From CAZYMF01 sp964648215 (GTDB taxonomy: Bacteria > Desulfobacterota > Binatia > HRBIN30 > JACQVA1), in assembly GCA_964648215.1 (NCBI GenBank), contig CAZYMF010000210.1:1-8451 (forward strand): DNA of 8,451 nt, read 5' to 3'. Under the pieces are notes generated by a model, which was not told the origin of the DNA, searched no databases, and saw only the letters and a list, made by a program, of their open reading frames with translations. Both the position numbers and the translations under genes were made by a program. Positions 1 to 5,939 of the stretch are shown piece by piece; the first letter of the stretch is position 1; each line of letters starts with the position of its first letter.

Positions 1-340
1 TCGAGCCCTTCACGTCGGCGAACAGCACCGTCACCTGCTTGCGCTCGCCTTCGAGCGCGCTACGACTGTTCAGGATCTTCTCGGCCAGGTGCTTGGGAGT
101 GTAGGAAAGGCGGCTGGCGGTTACGGGGAGAGAGGTTGGCGCGGGTTCTTCCCCTGACCGCGTAACCGCTAACCGCCTAGCCGCCTCTTGCCCCAGCTCG
201 GCGCCGCAATCGCCGCAGAAGCTCTCACCGGGCTCGCAAGCCGTGCCGCACGCCGGGCAGGCAATGGGCATGGGCGCACCACAACCGGTGCAGAATTTCC
301 GTCCCTGGCGGTTCTCTCGTCCGCATCCGCTACAGTGCAC
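1..340 (-). CDS. Double zinc-ribbon class III adenylate/guanylate cyclase, N-terminal part (gene continues past the left edge)
   Basis: Reading leftward from a GTG at 340, the frame is open for 113 codons to the window edge. Residues 1-25 hold a first zinc ribbon (HCSGCG...FCTGCG) and residues about 29-50 a second (CPACGTACEPGESFCGDCG). A Pro/Ser-rich linker follows, then SYTPKHLAEKILNSRSALEG and ERKQVTVLFADVKGS. The last stretch is the first strand of a class III cyclase catalytic domain with its metal-binding Asp. The GTG start is chosen because it directly precedes the first zinc-ribbon cysteine and has a strong Shine-Dalgarno (AGGAGAGG) a few bases upstream. Full-length members of this family usually continue into a complete cyclase, an AAA/NTPase and TPR repeats, so this is probably the front of a protein of about 1000 residues; that is family knowledge and is not visible here. 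The gene lies 65 bp downstream of the vapC at 406-819 on the same strand and could be co-transcribed with it. Confidence 0.88.
   Translation of the reverse strand, partial: MHCSGCGRENRQGRKFCTGCGAPMPIACPACGTACEPGESFCGDCGAELGQEAARRLAVTRSGEEPAPTSLPVTASRLSYTPKHLAEKILNSRSALEGERKQVTVLFADVKGS
109..185. repeat. Imperfect inverted repeat inside the cyclase linker
   Basis: The 15 bases at 109-123 (GGCGGCTGGCGGTTA) are the reverse complement of 170-185 apart from one extra base in the right arm. The right arm is also preceded by a second GTAACCGC-type copy. The arms enclose about 46 bases. The repeat encodes the low-complexity linker between the zinc ribbons and the cyclase domain, so it may be linker microsatellite expansion rather than a regulatory hairpin. 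Confidence 0.55.
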
Positions 341-405
341 GAGCCTCTCCTGCTTGACACTCTCGCTGCGAGGGAACGCAACAATCTCGACCGCCGGTAC
401 CCGCG

Positions 406-819
406 TCAGGCCCCGGTCGGGACGACGCGCGCGCCTTCGATGCTCAGATCCTTATCGGTGCCCCACACTTCTCGAATCCGGAGTCGGGACAGCAAGACGA
501 GAGCGGATGCGTCCACGTACGTCAGCTTGTGGCCACGCAGGCGTTCGAGTTTCTCCAGTACCGCGGCATGGTGCGCCGCGTCGAGCGCGTGCAGGGTCAG
601 CCAAGGGAAGTCCACCAACGCGAGGCGAAACGTGCGCGCCGCCTCCTCGCCGAGCCGATGCAGGAACCATCCGTACGTCTCCGAAACGACCGCCAGCGAC
701 GTATGACATCGCCGCGGGGGATTCGAGAACAACTCGACGGCGGCAGGATGAAATCGATCCGAGCGGTCGAGGAAGGCGATGAATATACCGCTATCCAAGA
801 AAACCGAACCGGCCGTCAT
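406..819 (-). CDS. vapC: VapC-family PIN-domain toxin ribonuclease (VapBC module 1)
   Basis: A 137-residue protein of usual VapC length. PIN-domain acidic residues are visible: Asp9 in FLDSGIFIAFLD, Glu47 in VVSETYGWF, Asp103 in LTYVDASALVL, and Asp122/Asp124 in WGTDKDLS. These residues are expected to coordinate divalent metal for RNA cleavage in the cytoplasm. The ATG at 819 is chosen over upstream in-frame starts because it overlaps the stop codon of the upstream RHH antitoxin as ATGA, the usual translational coupling in vapBC operons, and because the PIN beta-strand begins a few residues later. The protein is complete and appears intact. The RNA target cannot be read from sequence. Confidence 0.9.
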   Translation of the reverse strand: MTAGSVFLDSGIFIAFLDRSDRFHPAAVELFSNPPRRCHTSLAVVSETYGWFLHRLGEEAARTFRLALVDFPWLTLHALDAAHHAAVLEKLERLRGHKLTYVDASALVLLSRLRIREVWGTDKDLSIEGARVVPTGA

Positions 820-1049
820 GGTCGCGGCCGGCCATATACCACCGCGTCCACGCTCTGGCTCGCACCAGGGTCGCCCGATGCCAATACCCCCGCGTGCCGC
901 ATCCACGGCCGCTCCTTGGTGCGCCGGTGCCGAATACCGGCGGCAACGAGGCGGCGGAGAAACTCCGCCAGGGAGATCCCCTGTTGCCGCGCTTCCCGCT
1001 TGGCTTCGCGGTAGGCATCCTCGTCGAGAGAAATCTGCGTGCGAATCAT
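816..1049 (-). CDS. vapB: Ribbon-helix-helix (CopG/VapB-type) antitoxin of VapBC module 1
   Basis: A 77-residue protein. The N-terminus (MIRTQISLDEDAYREAKREA, then RQQGISLAEFLRRLV) is a ribbon-helix-helix DNA-binding fold: a short strand followed by two helices, as in CopG-type antitoxins. The tail (ERPWMRHAGVLASGD...DAVVYGRPRP) is the toxin-neutralising C-terminus typical of antitoxins paired with PIN toxins. The ATG at 1049 has an AAGGTGA Shine-Dalgarno about 5 bases upstream. The stop overlaps the vapC start by ATGA. By family precedent the dimer would bind the palindrome upstream and autorepress the operon together with VapC. Confidence 0.88.
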   Translation of the reverse strand: MIRTQISLDEDAYREAKREARQQGISLAEFLRRLVAAGIRHRRTKERPWMRHAGVLASGDPGASQSVDAVVYGRPRP

Positions 1050-1066
1050 GTTATCACCTTAGACCA

Positions 1067-1085
1067 GACTGATATCAGTCGTCAA
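1067..1085 (-). promoter_or_regulatory. Probable vapBC-1 operator/promoter: perfect 14-bp palindrome
   Basis: GACTGATATCAGTC (1067-1080) is a perfect 14-bp palindrome ending 17 bases upstream of the vapB ATG. It sits in a locally AT-richer patch of GC-rich DNA. Read on the minus strand, a TTGACG -35-like hexamer (1080-1085) partly overlaps it. No convincing -10 was identified at the standard spacing. Placement and symmetry suit RHH-antitoxin autoregulation; binding is inferred. Confidence 0.6.
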
Positions 1086-1413
1086 CGGGCGCGCTACGTG
1101 TCGGCCTGCTGCCCGCCGGTCGCTCACAAGCGCGCTCGACCACCGGCAACGAGTATCCGCCCGCCTCGATGCGCAGCCGGCGCTGCCGCACCGGCGCGAT
1201 CCAGGCGCCGCGCCCGACGATCACGTCGACCGGCTCGTCTGTCGCCGCGAATCGCACGATGCCGAGCATCGGTGTCACTCTGCACTCGACTACCGATCGC
1301 CGGTCCACTACGAATGGGGTCACAAACGTGCGGCCGGATCTCTCAGGTCGCCATTGGTCGACAAGACCGGGTCGACTCCAGCAGGCCCGCGTCGAGGCGC
1401 CGTCGAGTTGCAT
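1075..1413 (-). pseudogene. Possible remnant of a nucleotidyltransferase-like (AbiEii/DUF6036-type) gene
   Basis: An open frame of up to 112 codons ends in a TGA inside the vapBC palindrome. Its middle part, MLGIVRFAATDEPVDVIVGRG followed by AW and later RIEAGGYSLPVVERA, reads like the central segment of nucleotidyltransferase-type proteins, in which a VDVIVGR.xW segment is followed by GG..LPV and then a Leu-rich LILLKLxAGG helix. Here that helix is absent and the frame ends after 'ERACERPAGSRPT...'. The N-terminal part with the nucleotidyl-transfer motifs is also missing and would overlap the STT3 gene. There is no Shine-Dalgarno before the ATG at 1413 or the internal GTG/ATG codons. I see a both-ends-truncated fragment; the family assignment is from memory of motif order and is tentative. 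It could instead be a small unrecognised gene. It fills most of the interval between vapB and the STT3 gene. Confidence 0.35.
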
Positions 1414-1431
1414 GGACCGGAGGGGACACGG

Positions 1432-4119
1432 TTGAAAGGTCGAGGCGAAGCATCCGGCGCGAATCCGGGCCGACGGTTCCCGGACGCGAGTTGCCTTCCC
1501 TGGTCCGTCCTCCTGGTCTTCGCCGCGGCGGCCGTCGCGCTATGGATTCGGCTGCTACCGCTGTCGCTGAGCGGAGTGGCTCCGGCCGACCGCGCTCAGC
1601 TAACGTACGCCGATGGGCGCGGCGGCGAGCACGTCTACCTCGGCGGCGATGACAGCTACTACTGGGTACGTCTCGCGCGCACGTATCTGGACACCGGGAC
1701 CGTCTGCGACACGGTCGTCAACGGCGAGTGTCGCGACCTGCAGAGCTACGCCCCGGCTGGCAAGCGCATGGAGTACGTCCATTCGCCGCACGTTCTCGCC
1801 ATCGCCGCGCTGCACCGGTTGCTGACCATCGTCGACCCGGCCCAACCCCTGCCCGCCAGCGCGTTCGTGGTATCACTGATCGTCGGGCTGCTGGGCGTCG
1901 TCCCCGCCTTCGCCATCGGACGGCGTCTCGCTGGTGCGCTCGGTGGCGTGTTCGCGGCGGTCCTGATCGGCACGAACCCGTTGTTCGTCGTGCGCAGCTC
2001 CGGTGCCGACAACGACGCGTGGAACGTCGTCCTGCCCCTGTTCATGGCCTGGGCCGTGATCGCCGCGATGCAGGAGTCGAAGCCCTGGCGCCAGGCCGCC
2101 TGGGTCGCGGCGGCGACACTGGTCGCCGGGCTGCACGCCCTGACATGGAAAGGATGGGGGTTTGCGTACGGCGTGCTGTTTGCCGCCCTGCTCGGCCACA
2201 CCGTCGTGGTTGTCGCGAGGGCGGCGCGGCGCGAGGGGCGGAGCATGTGGAGAACCGGCGAGGTGCGCCGTGTCGCGAACGTGCTCGTCCTGTTCTGCGC
2301 CGGCGCGGTCGTAGTCGGCCTGGCGACAGTGGGCGGTCTCGGCAACCTGAAGACGCGCGTAGAGCGCTCCGTGGAGTTCGTGCGCACCACTCCTGTCGAG
2401 GGTGGCCCGGTGGCGCGGGATCTGTGGCCCGACTCCTTCGTGACGGTGACGGAGTTCGCTCCCCAGAATTTTCGCGGCATCGCCGCCCAGATGGGCGGCG
2501 CACCGTACTTCTTTGCCGGCTGGCTGGGCTTGATGCTGCTGTTCCTGCCGCGCCGCGACTGGATGCCGCCGGACTTCGCCGTGTTGACGGGCGGCACGTG
2601 CGCCTACTGGCTTCTGCTGGGAATGGCGAGCCCTTCGCGCGGCGTCGTTCTCGCGGTGCTCGCGCTACCGCTTGCGGCGGCATTGCTGCGCTCGGTGGCG
2701 AACGACGACGTGGCTGATGACGCGCGGCGCGGCGCGGGGATCGTCGTCGGCGTCTGGTATCTCGCTGCTGTCAGCCTGGCGTTCGATGGGTCGCGCTTCG
2801 CGATGCTGCTGGTTCCGCCGTTCGGCATCGCGTGCGGCGTGGCGGCCGGCCGCCTCTACGATTGGCTCATCCCGTTGGGCCGACGAGTCCCGGCCGTCCC
2901 GCCCGCGGCCTACCGCGCAACGGCGTTCCTTGCCCTGTGTCTGTTTCTCGCCGCGCCGCTGCGGCTGGCGCAGCGCGTGGTCGGCGGCTACCTGCCGCGC
3001 GTGAACGACGCGTGGTGGGGCACGTTCACTCGCATCCGCGACCAGTCGCCGCCGCAAACGATCATCACCACGTGGTGGCCCTACGGGTACTGGGCGGCGT
3101 ACGCGGCGCAGCGCCGCGTCACCGCCGATGGCGGTACCGCGCGGAGTCGCGTGACACACTGGCTGGCCCGGGCGCTGTTCGCCCCCAGCGAACGCGAGGC
3201 GGTCGGTCTGCTGCGCATGCTCGACTGCGGATCGGATCGGCCGCCAACGGCAAACCAGCCGGCCGGAGCCTACCAGCTACTGTGGGCGCAGGGTCTGGAC
3301 GGGATCGCGGCGTACGACGCCGTGGTCGAGCTGGCGCGGCGCGACCGCGCTGGCGCCGAGCGCTATCTGCGCGCGCGCGGGATGGATGAGGCGGCCCGGA
3401 CGCGGATCTTGTCGGCCACCCACTGCAGCCCGCCGCCCGCATACCTCGTCCTGACCGACGCAATGGTCGGCACCGACGGCTGGAAGTTCCTCGGCAGCTG
3501 GGACGTGCACCGCGCCTACCTGGTACGGCAGCTCGGCGTACGGTCCGAGGCCGAGACCGTCGGCGACCTGGTTGCGCGCTTCGGCTACCCGCCGGACAAG
3601 GCACGGGCGCTCGCCCGGCGGGCGACCGCAGTGACGGACGCGCGGTCCCGGCGCGAGTTCGTCGCACCCCACGGTGGATTTCTCACCCCTGCCTGGGTGC
3701 CCTGCCGCGCGGTTGGCGGCGACATGGTCTGCCCGCTGCCCGGCCGGGTCGATGGGCGCGTCGGGGGCGTGGACGCCTTCGTCTACCGCCGCGACGCACC
3801 GGCGGCGGGGCGGCTACGCCAGCGTGTCCGTGGATCGACGACTGAGAACGCGCTGGCCCCGGCGGCCGTGATCATCGCCGGACCCGACCGGATGGAAACC
3901 GTCGTGCCGCCGGACGCGGCGCCCACGGCCCTCGGGATGTTGGTCGACACCGTCAACGCGCGCGTGCTGGCCGGATCCCCCGACGTGCTGCGCTCGACCT
4001 ACGCGCATTTGATGTTCCTCGACGGCCGGTACTCCCGGGCCTTTCGCAAGTCCGACGAGCGGATCGGCTTCCGCGGCGAGCGAGTGCTGACGTGGCGCAT
4101 CGACTGGGATGCGCTCTGA
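1432..4119 (+). CDS. stt3: STT3-family (GT66) oligosaccharyltransferase, PglB/AglB-like
   Basis: Predicted integral-membrane enzyme that transfers a lipid-linked glycan to Asn of exported proteins on the periplasmic side. With the TTG start it is 895 residues. A GGAGGGG Shine-Dalgarno precedes the TTG and the first membrane segment (PWSVLLVFAAAAVALWIRLLP) follows after about 25 residues; an in-frame ATG at 1354 lacks such support. STT3 hallmarks appear in order: the first-loop acidic motif DDSYYW (Asp73-Asp74); a second DxD-type motif DNDAW (193-197); many hydrophobic segments through about residue 520; the TVTE motif with Glu341 in the flexible loop (TIXE/SVSE equivalent); and then the soluble domain with WWPYG (548-552) in place of the canonical WWDYG and RRVTADGG after it. 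The tail (VLTDAMVG...FLGSWD; LMFLDGRYSRAFRK) matches bacterial STT3 C-termini. The Asp-to-Pro change in the signature is unusual. The secreted repeat protein 92 bp downstream on the same strand is a plausible substrate. Confidence 0.9.
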   Translation: MKGRGEASGANPGRRFPDASCLPWSVLLVFAAAAVALWIRLLPLSLSGVAPADRAQLTYADGRGGEHVYLGGDDSYYWVRLARTYLDTGTVCDTVVNGECRDLQSYAPAGKRMEYVHSPHVLAIAALHRLLTIVDPAQPLPASAFVVSLIVGLLGVVPAFAIGRRLAGALGGVFAAVLIGTNPLFVVRSSGADNDAWNVVLPLFMAWAVIAAMQESKPWRQAAWVAAATLVAGLHALTWKGWGFAYGVLFAALLGHTVVVVARAARREGRSMWRTGEVRRVANVLVLFCAGAVVVGLATVGGLGNLKTRVERSVEFVRTTPVEGGPVARDLWPDSFVTVTEFAPQNFRGIAAQMGGAPYFFAGWLGLMLLFLPRRDWMPPDFAVLTGGTCAYWLLLGMASPSRGVVLAVLALPLAAALLRSVANDDVADDARRGAGIVVGVWYLAAVSLAFDGSRFAMLLVPPFGIACGVAAGRLYDWLIPLGRRVPAVPPAAYRATAFLALCLFLAAPLRLAQRVVGGYLPRVNDAWWGTFTRIRDQSPPQTIITTWWPYGYWAAYAAQRRVTADGGTARSRVTHWLARALFAPSEREAVGLLRMLDCGSDRPPTANQPAGAYQLLWAQGLDGIAAYDAVVELARRDRAGAERYLRARGMDEAARTRILSATHCSPPPAYLVLTDAMVGTDGWKFLGSWDVHRAYLVRQLGVRSEAETVGDLVARFGYPPDKARALARRATAVTDARSRREFVAPHGGFLTPAWVPCRAVGGDMVCPLPGRVDGRVGGVDAFVYRRDAPAAGRLRQRVRGSTTENALAPAAVIIAGPDRMETVVPPDAAPTALGMLVDTVNARVLAGSPDVLRSTYAHLMFLDGRYSRAFRKSDERIGFRGERVLTWRIDWDAL

Positions 4120-4189
4120 TTCCTCGGGTCGAAGCCGGAGGCATACGTGCCACGCGCCGGCACTCGTCAAGCTAAAATCCGTTTGACGC

Positions 4190-4214
4190 GGAGAGGAGAC
4201 ATGCAATACTGATG
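4190..4214 (+). promoter_or_regulatory. Strong Shine-Dalgarno with a three-codon leader ORF coupled to the repeat-protein start
   Basis: GGAGAGGAG (4190-4198) is followed by ATG CAA TAC TGA (4201-4212). The TGA overlaps the next ATG (4212-4214) as TGATG. The Shine-Dalgarno is spaced for the ATG at 4201 (about 4 bases) rather than for 4212 (about 13 bases), so ribosomes may start on the M-Q-Y minigene and re-initiate. Alternatively the long gene starts at GTG 4248 after a G-run. A TTGACG hexamer at 4184 and TAAAAT at 4172 lie nearby but not in promoter order. Confidence 0.45.
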
Positions 4215-5867
4215 GTTGGGGGTTTCGAGACCCTTGGGGGGTGTCCGGTGACTCGATGGAATAGCGTGCGCTTCTGGCAATTCTCCGCAGTGTCCGTGAT
4301 CGGCGGGACTCTAGCCTTTCTGTTTCTCGTCCGGAGCGCGCCGGCGATTGTGGGTTGCCCTGCTTCAGGTAGCACCAACAGCGATGAATGTGGCATGTAC
4401 TCGACTTGCTGGTTCGACGGCGGAACTTGCCAGGACTGCAGTTACTGCAGCCCTGGGGAGTACGAGTCGAGCCCATGCACGTCAACGAGCGACACGGTGT
4501 GCGATCCGTGCATGACGTGCACTGCCGGGGAGTACCAGAGTGGGACGCCGTGCGACGGCTACGGGACCTCGGATACCCAAAGTTGCACCCCCTGCATGAC
4601 GTGCACTGCGGGGGAGTACCAGAGCGGAACGCCGTGCGACGGTAACGGGACCTCGGACTCCCAGGCGTGCACCGCCTGCACCACTTGCAGTGCCGGTCAG
4701 TACCAGAGCGGGACGCCGTGCGACGGCACCGGGATCTCCGACTCCCAGGCGTNNNNNNNNNNNNNNNNNNNNNNNNNNNNNNNNNNNNNNNNNNNNNNNN
4801 NNNNNNNNNNNNNNNNNNNNNNNNNNNNNNNNNNNNNNNNNNNNNNNNNNNNCCAGGCGTGCACCGCCTGCACCACTTGCAGTGCCGGCCAGTACCAGAG
4901 CGGGACGCCGTGCGACGGCACCGGGATCTCCGACTCCCAGGCGTGCACCGCCTGCACCACTTGCAGTGCCGGCCAGTACCAGAGCGGGACGGCGTGCGAC
5001 GGGACCGGAACCTCGGACTCCCAGAGTTGCACTGGCTGCACGACGTGCGGCACCGGGCAGTACGAGCAGAGCGCATGCACAGGGACATCCGACACGGTGT
5101 GCTCCGCCTGCGATTCCTCCTGCGCCGAGTGCACCGGCCCGGCGGCTACCGATTGCACGAGCTGCAATTCCGGCTTCACGCTGAGCAGCGGAAGCTGTGT
5201 CGCGGTGGACGACGGGGACGGCATCGCCGCCGCCACCGAAGAAGGTGCCCCGAATGGCGGGGACGGCAACGGCGACACGACACCGGATAGCGAACAGGGC
5301 AACGTGGCATCGCTGCCCTCGGCCACCGGGCTCGGCTACCTCACGGTCGTCACCTCCGGCGGCAGCGGCATGGGGTGTGATCAGTTGCTGAATGTGCAGG
5401 CGACGACCGAGGCGCAAGACGGCAACGACCCGGGATTCGACTATCCGTTCGGGCTGGTGGGCTTCACGATCGAGGACTGCGCCAGCACGACGATCACCGT
5501 CTTCCTGCACGGTGCCGATCCCGCGAACCCGCCGACGATCTATCGTAAGTTCGGCCCGCTGGCGCCGAACTTCGCCGGACCGTCGCTGTTCTACACCATG
5601 CCCGGTGTGGTGTTCGGCACACAGCAAGTGCCGCCGGGGACCGGTCCGTTGGTCGTCACGGCCACCTTCACGCTGACGGACAACCAAGTCGGCGACGGCT
5701 CGGGAACCATCAATTTCATCGTCGATCCAGGCGGGCCGTCGGCGGCCGCGCTGGCTGCCGTGCCGGCCGCTTCGCGTTGGGGGATCATGATGCTGGCCGC
5801 CTTGCTCAGCGTGGCGGGATGTCTGGCTCTATGGCGGGCCCGACAGCGACCGAGAAGGGCAAGCTAG
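4212..5867 (+). CDS. Secreted Cys-rich tandem-repeat protein with choice-of-anchor U domain and IPTL-CTERM-type sorting signal
   Basis: About 551 codons including 34 unknown ones across the scaffold gap. Residues 13-45 are a signal peptide: basic RWNSVR, hydrophobic SAVSVIGGTLAFLFLV, cleavage near SAPA. A Cys-rich region follows: a short unit (DCSYCSPGEYESSPCTSTSDTV), then 28-residue units of pattern Cx2Cx2Cx10Cx10 from residue 97 to 272, a second short unit (CTTCGTGQYEQSACTGTSDTV) and a furin/growth-factor-receptor-like segment (CDSSCAECTGP...CTSCNSGFTL). Residues about 333-512 (DDGDGI...GDGNGD...NVASLP ... YRKFGP ... DPGGPSA) match the choice-of-anchor U domain. The C-terminus VPAASRWGIMMLAALLSVAG, then Arg-rich RARQRPRRAS, resembles an IPTL-CTERM tripartite signal, which implies processing by an exosortase-like enzyme not present here. 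Unit 2 carries D-G-N-G-T (Asn145), the bacterial N-glycosylation sequon. Start choice is uncertain (ATG 4212 or GTG 4248); both give the same mature protein. The repeats probably form disulfide-rich extracellular modules; the ligand or function is unknown. Confidence 0.85.
   Translation: MVGGFETLGGCPVTRWNSVRFWQFSAVSVIGGTLAFLFLVRSAPAIVGCPASGSTNSDECGMYSTCWFDGGTCQDCSYCSPGEYESSPCTSTSDTVCDPCMTCTAGEYQSGTPCDGYGTSDTQSCTPCMTCTAGEYQSGTPCDGNGTSDSQACTACTTCSAGQYQSGTPCDGTGISDSQAXXXXXXXXXXXXXXXXXXXXXXXXXXXXXXXXXXQACTACTTCSAGQYQSGTPCDGTGISDSQACTACTTCSAGQYQSGTACDGTGTSDSQSCTGCTTCGTGQYEQSACTGTSDTVCSACDSSCAECTGPAATDCTSCNSGFTLSSGSCVAVDDGDGIAAATEEGAPNGGDGNGDTTPDSEQGNVASLPSATGLGYLTVVTSGGSGMGCDQLLNVQATTEAQDGNDPGFDYPFGLVGFTIEDCASTTITVFLHGADPANPPTIYRKFGPLAPNFAGPSLFYTMPGVVFGTQQVPPGTGPLVVTATFTLTDNQVGDGSGTINFIVDPGGPSAAALAAVPAASRWGIMMLAALLSVAGCLALWRARQRPRRAS
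4500..5027 (+). repeat. Tandem array of 84-bp Cys-rich coding units, interrupted by the scaffold gap
   Basis: Units run 4500-4583, 4584-4667 and 4668-4751, then one that enters the gap at 4752, then 4860-4943 and 4944-5027. Each encodes 28 residues (for example CTACTTCSAGQYQSGTPCDG plus TGISDSQA). The units at 4668 and 4860 differ by only one base in 84, while outer units are more diverged (TAGEYQ for SAGQYQ; DGYGT, DGNGT). The central copies therefore look like recent duplications, flanked by older ones. The copy number is unknown because of the gap. Confidence 0.93.
4753..4852. other. Assembly gap (exactly 100 N) inside the 84-bp repeat array
   Basis: Exactly 100 N is a customary placeholder for a gap of unknown size. 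The left flank ends and the right flank begins with the same eight bases (CCAGGCGT), in the same repeat phase. True sizes consistent with the repeat phase would be an 8-base overlap, or 76, 160, 244... bases. All of these preserve the reading frame, as the 100-base placeholder also happens to do. Confidence 0.95.
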
Positions 5868-5872
5868 CGGTC

Positions 5873-5937
5873 GCCGATACGCGATCTCGGGGTACTGGCC
5901 GCGACGATACGCCATCCGCCGTCACCGGTGTATCGGC
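5873..5937. repeat. 8-bp inverted repeat between convergent genes
   Basis: GCCGATAC (5873-5880) and GTATCGGC (5930-5937) are exact inverted copies 49 bases apart. Outer bases extend the pairing imperfectly, and a further GATACGC copy lies between them. They lie just past the stop of the repeat-protein gene, before the minus-strand cyclase remnant. There is no U-tract, so an intrinsic terminator is not supported; otherwise I see nothing in 5868-5939. Confidence 0.3.
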
Positions 5938-5939
5938 TC

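Noticed and set aside
816..1018. Alternative minus-strand frame over vapB with start at 1018
   Set aside because: Overlaps the RHH antitoxin in another frame and lacks any domain; the ATGA-coupled RHH frame is clearly the real one.
894..1652. Plus-strand ORF across vapB and the intergenic region
   Set aside because: Arg-rich with no domain, and overlaps the clearly coding minus-strand vapB and the plus-strand STT3 in another frame.
1746..3672. Long minus-strand and alternative-frame ORFs opposite the STT3 gene
   Set aside because: They are Arg/Pro/Ala-rich shadows typical of high-GC coding sequence, with no recognisable domain. The plus frame carries the full set of STT3 motifs.
4147..4163. 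GTGCC-n7-GGCAC hairpin after the STT3 stop as a terminator
   Set aside because: The stem is only five base pairs and there is no T-run. The next gene is on the same strand close by, so termination is not supported.
4500..5027. Regularly spaced repeats as a CRISPR array
   Set aside because: The units are contiguous 84-bp coding repeats with no unique spacers, inside an ORF, and without cas genes.
4482..5687. Long minus-strand and out-of-frame readings across the Cys-repeat gene
   Set aside because: They are antisense or frame shadows of an 84-bp in-phase repeat, which opens several frames at once. Only the plus-strand frame from 4212 gives a signal peptide, regular Cys spacing and a recognised C-terminal domain.
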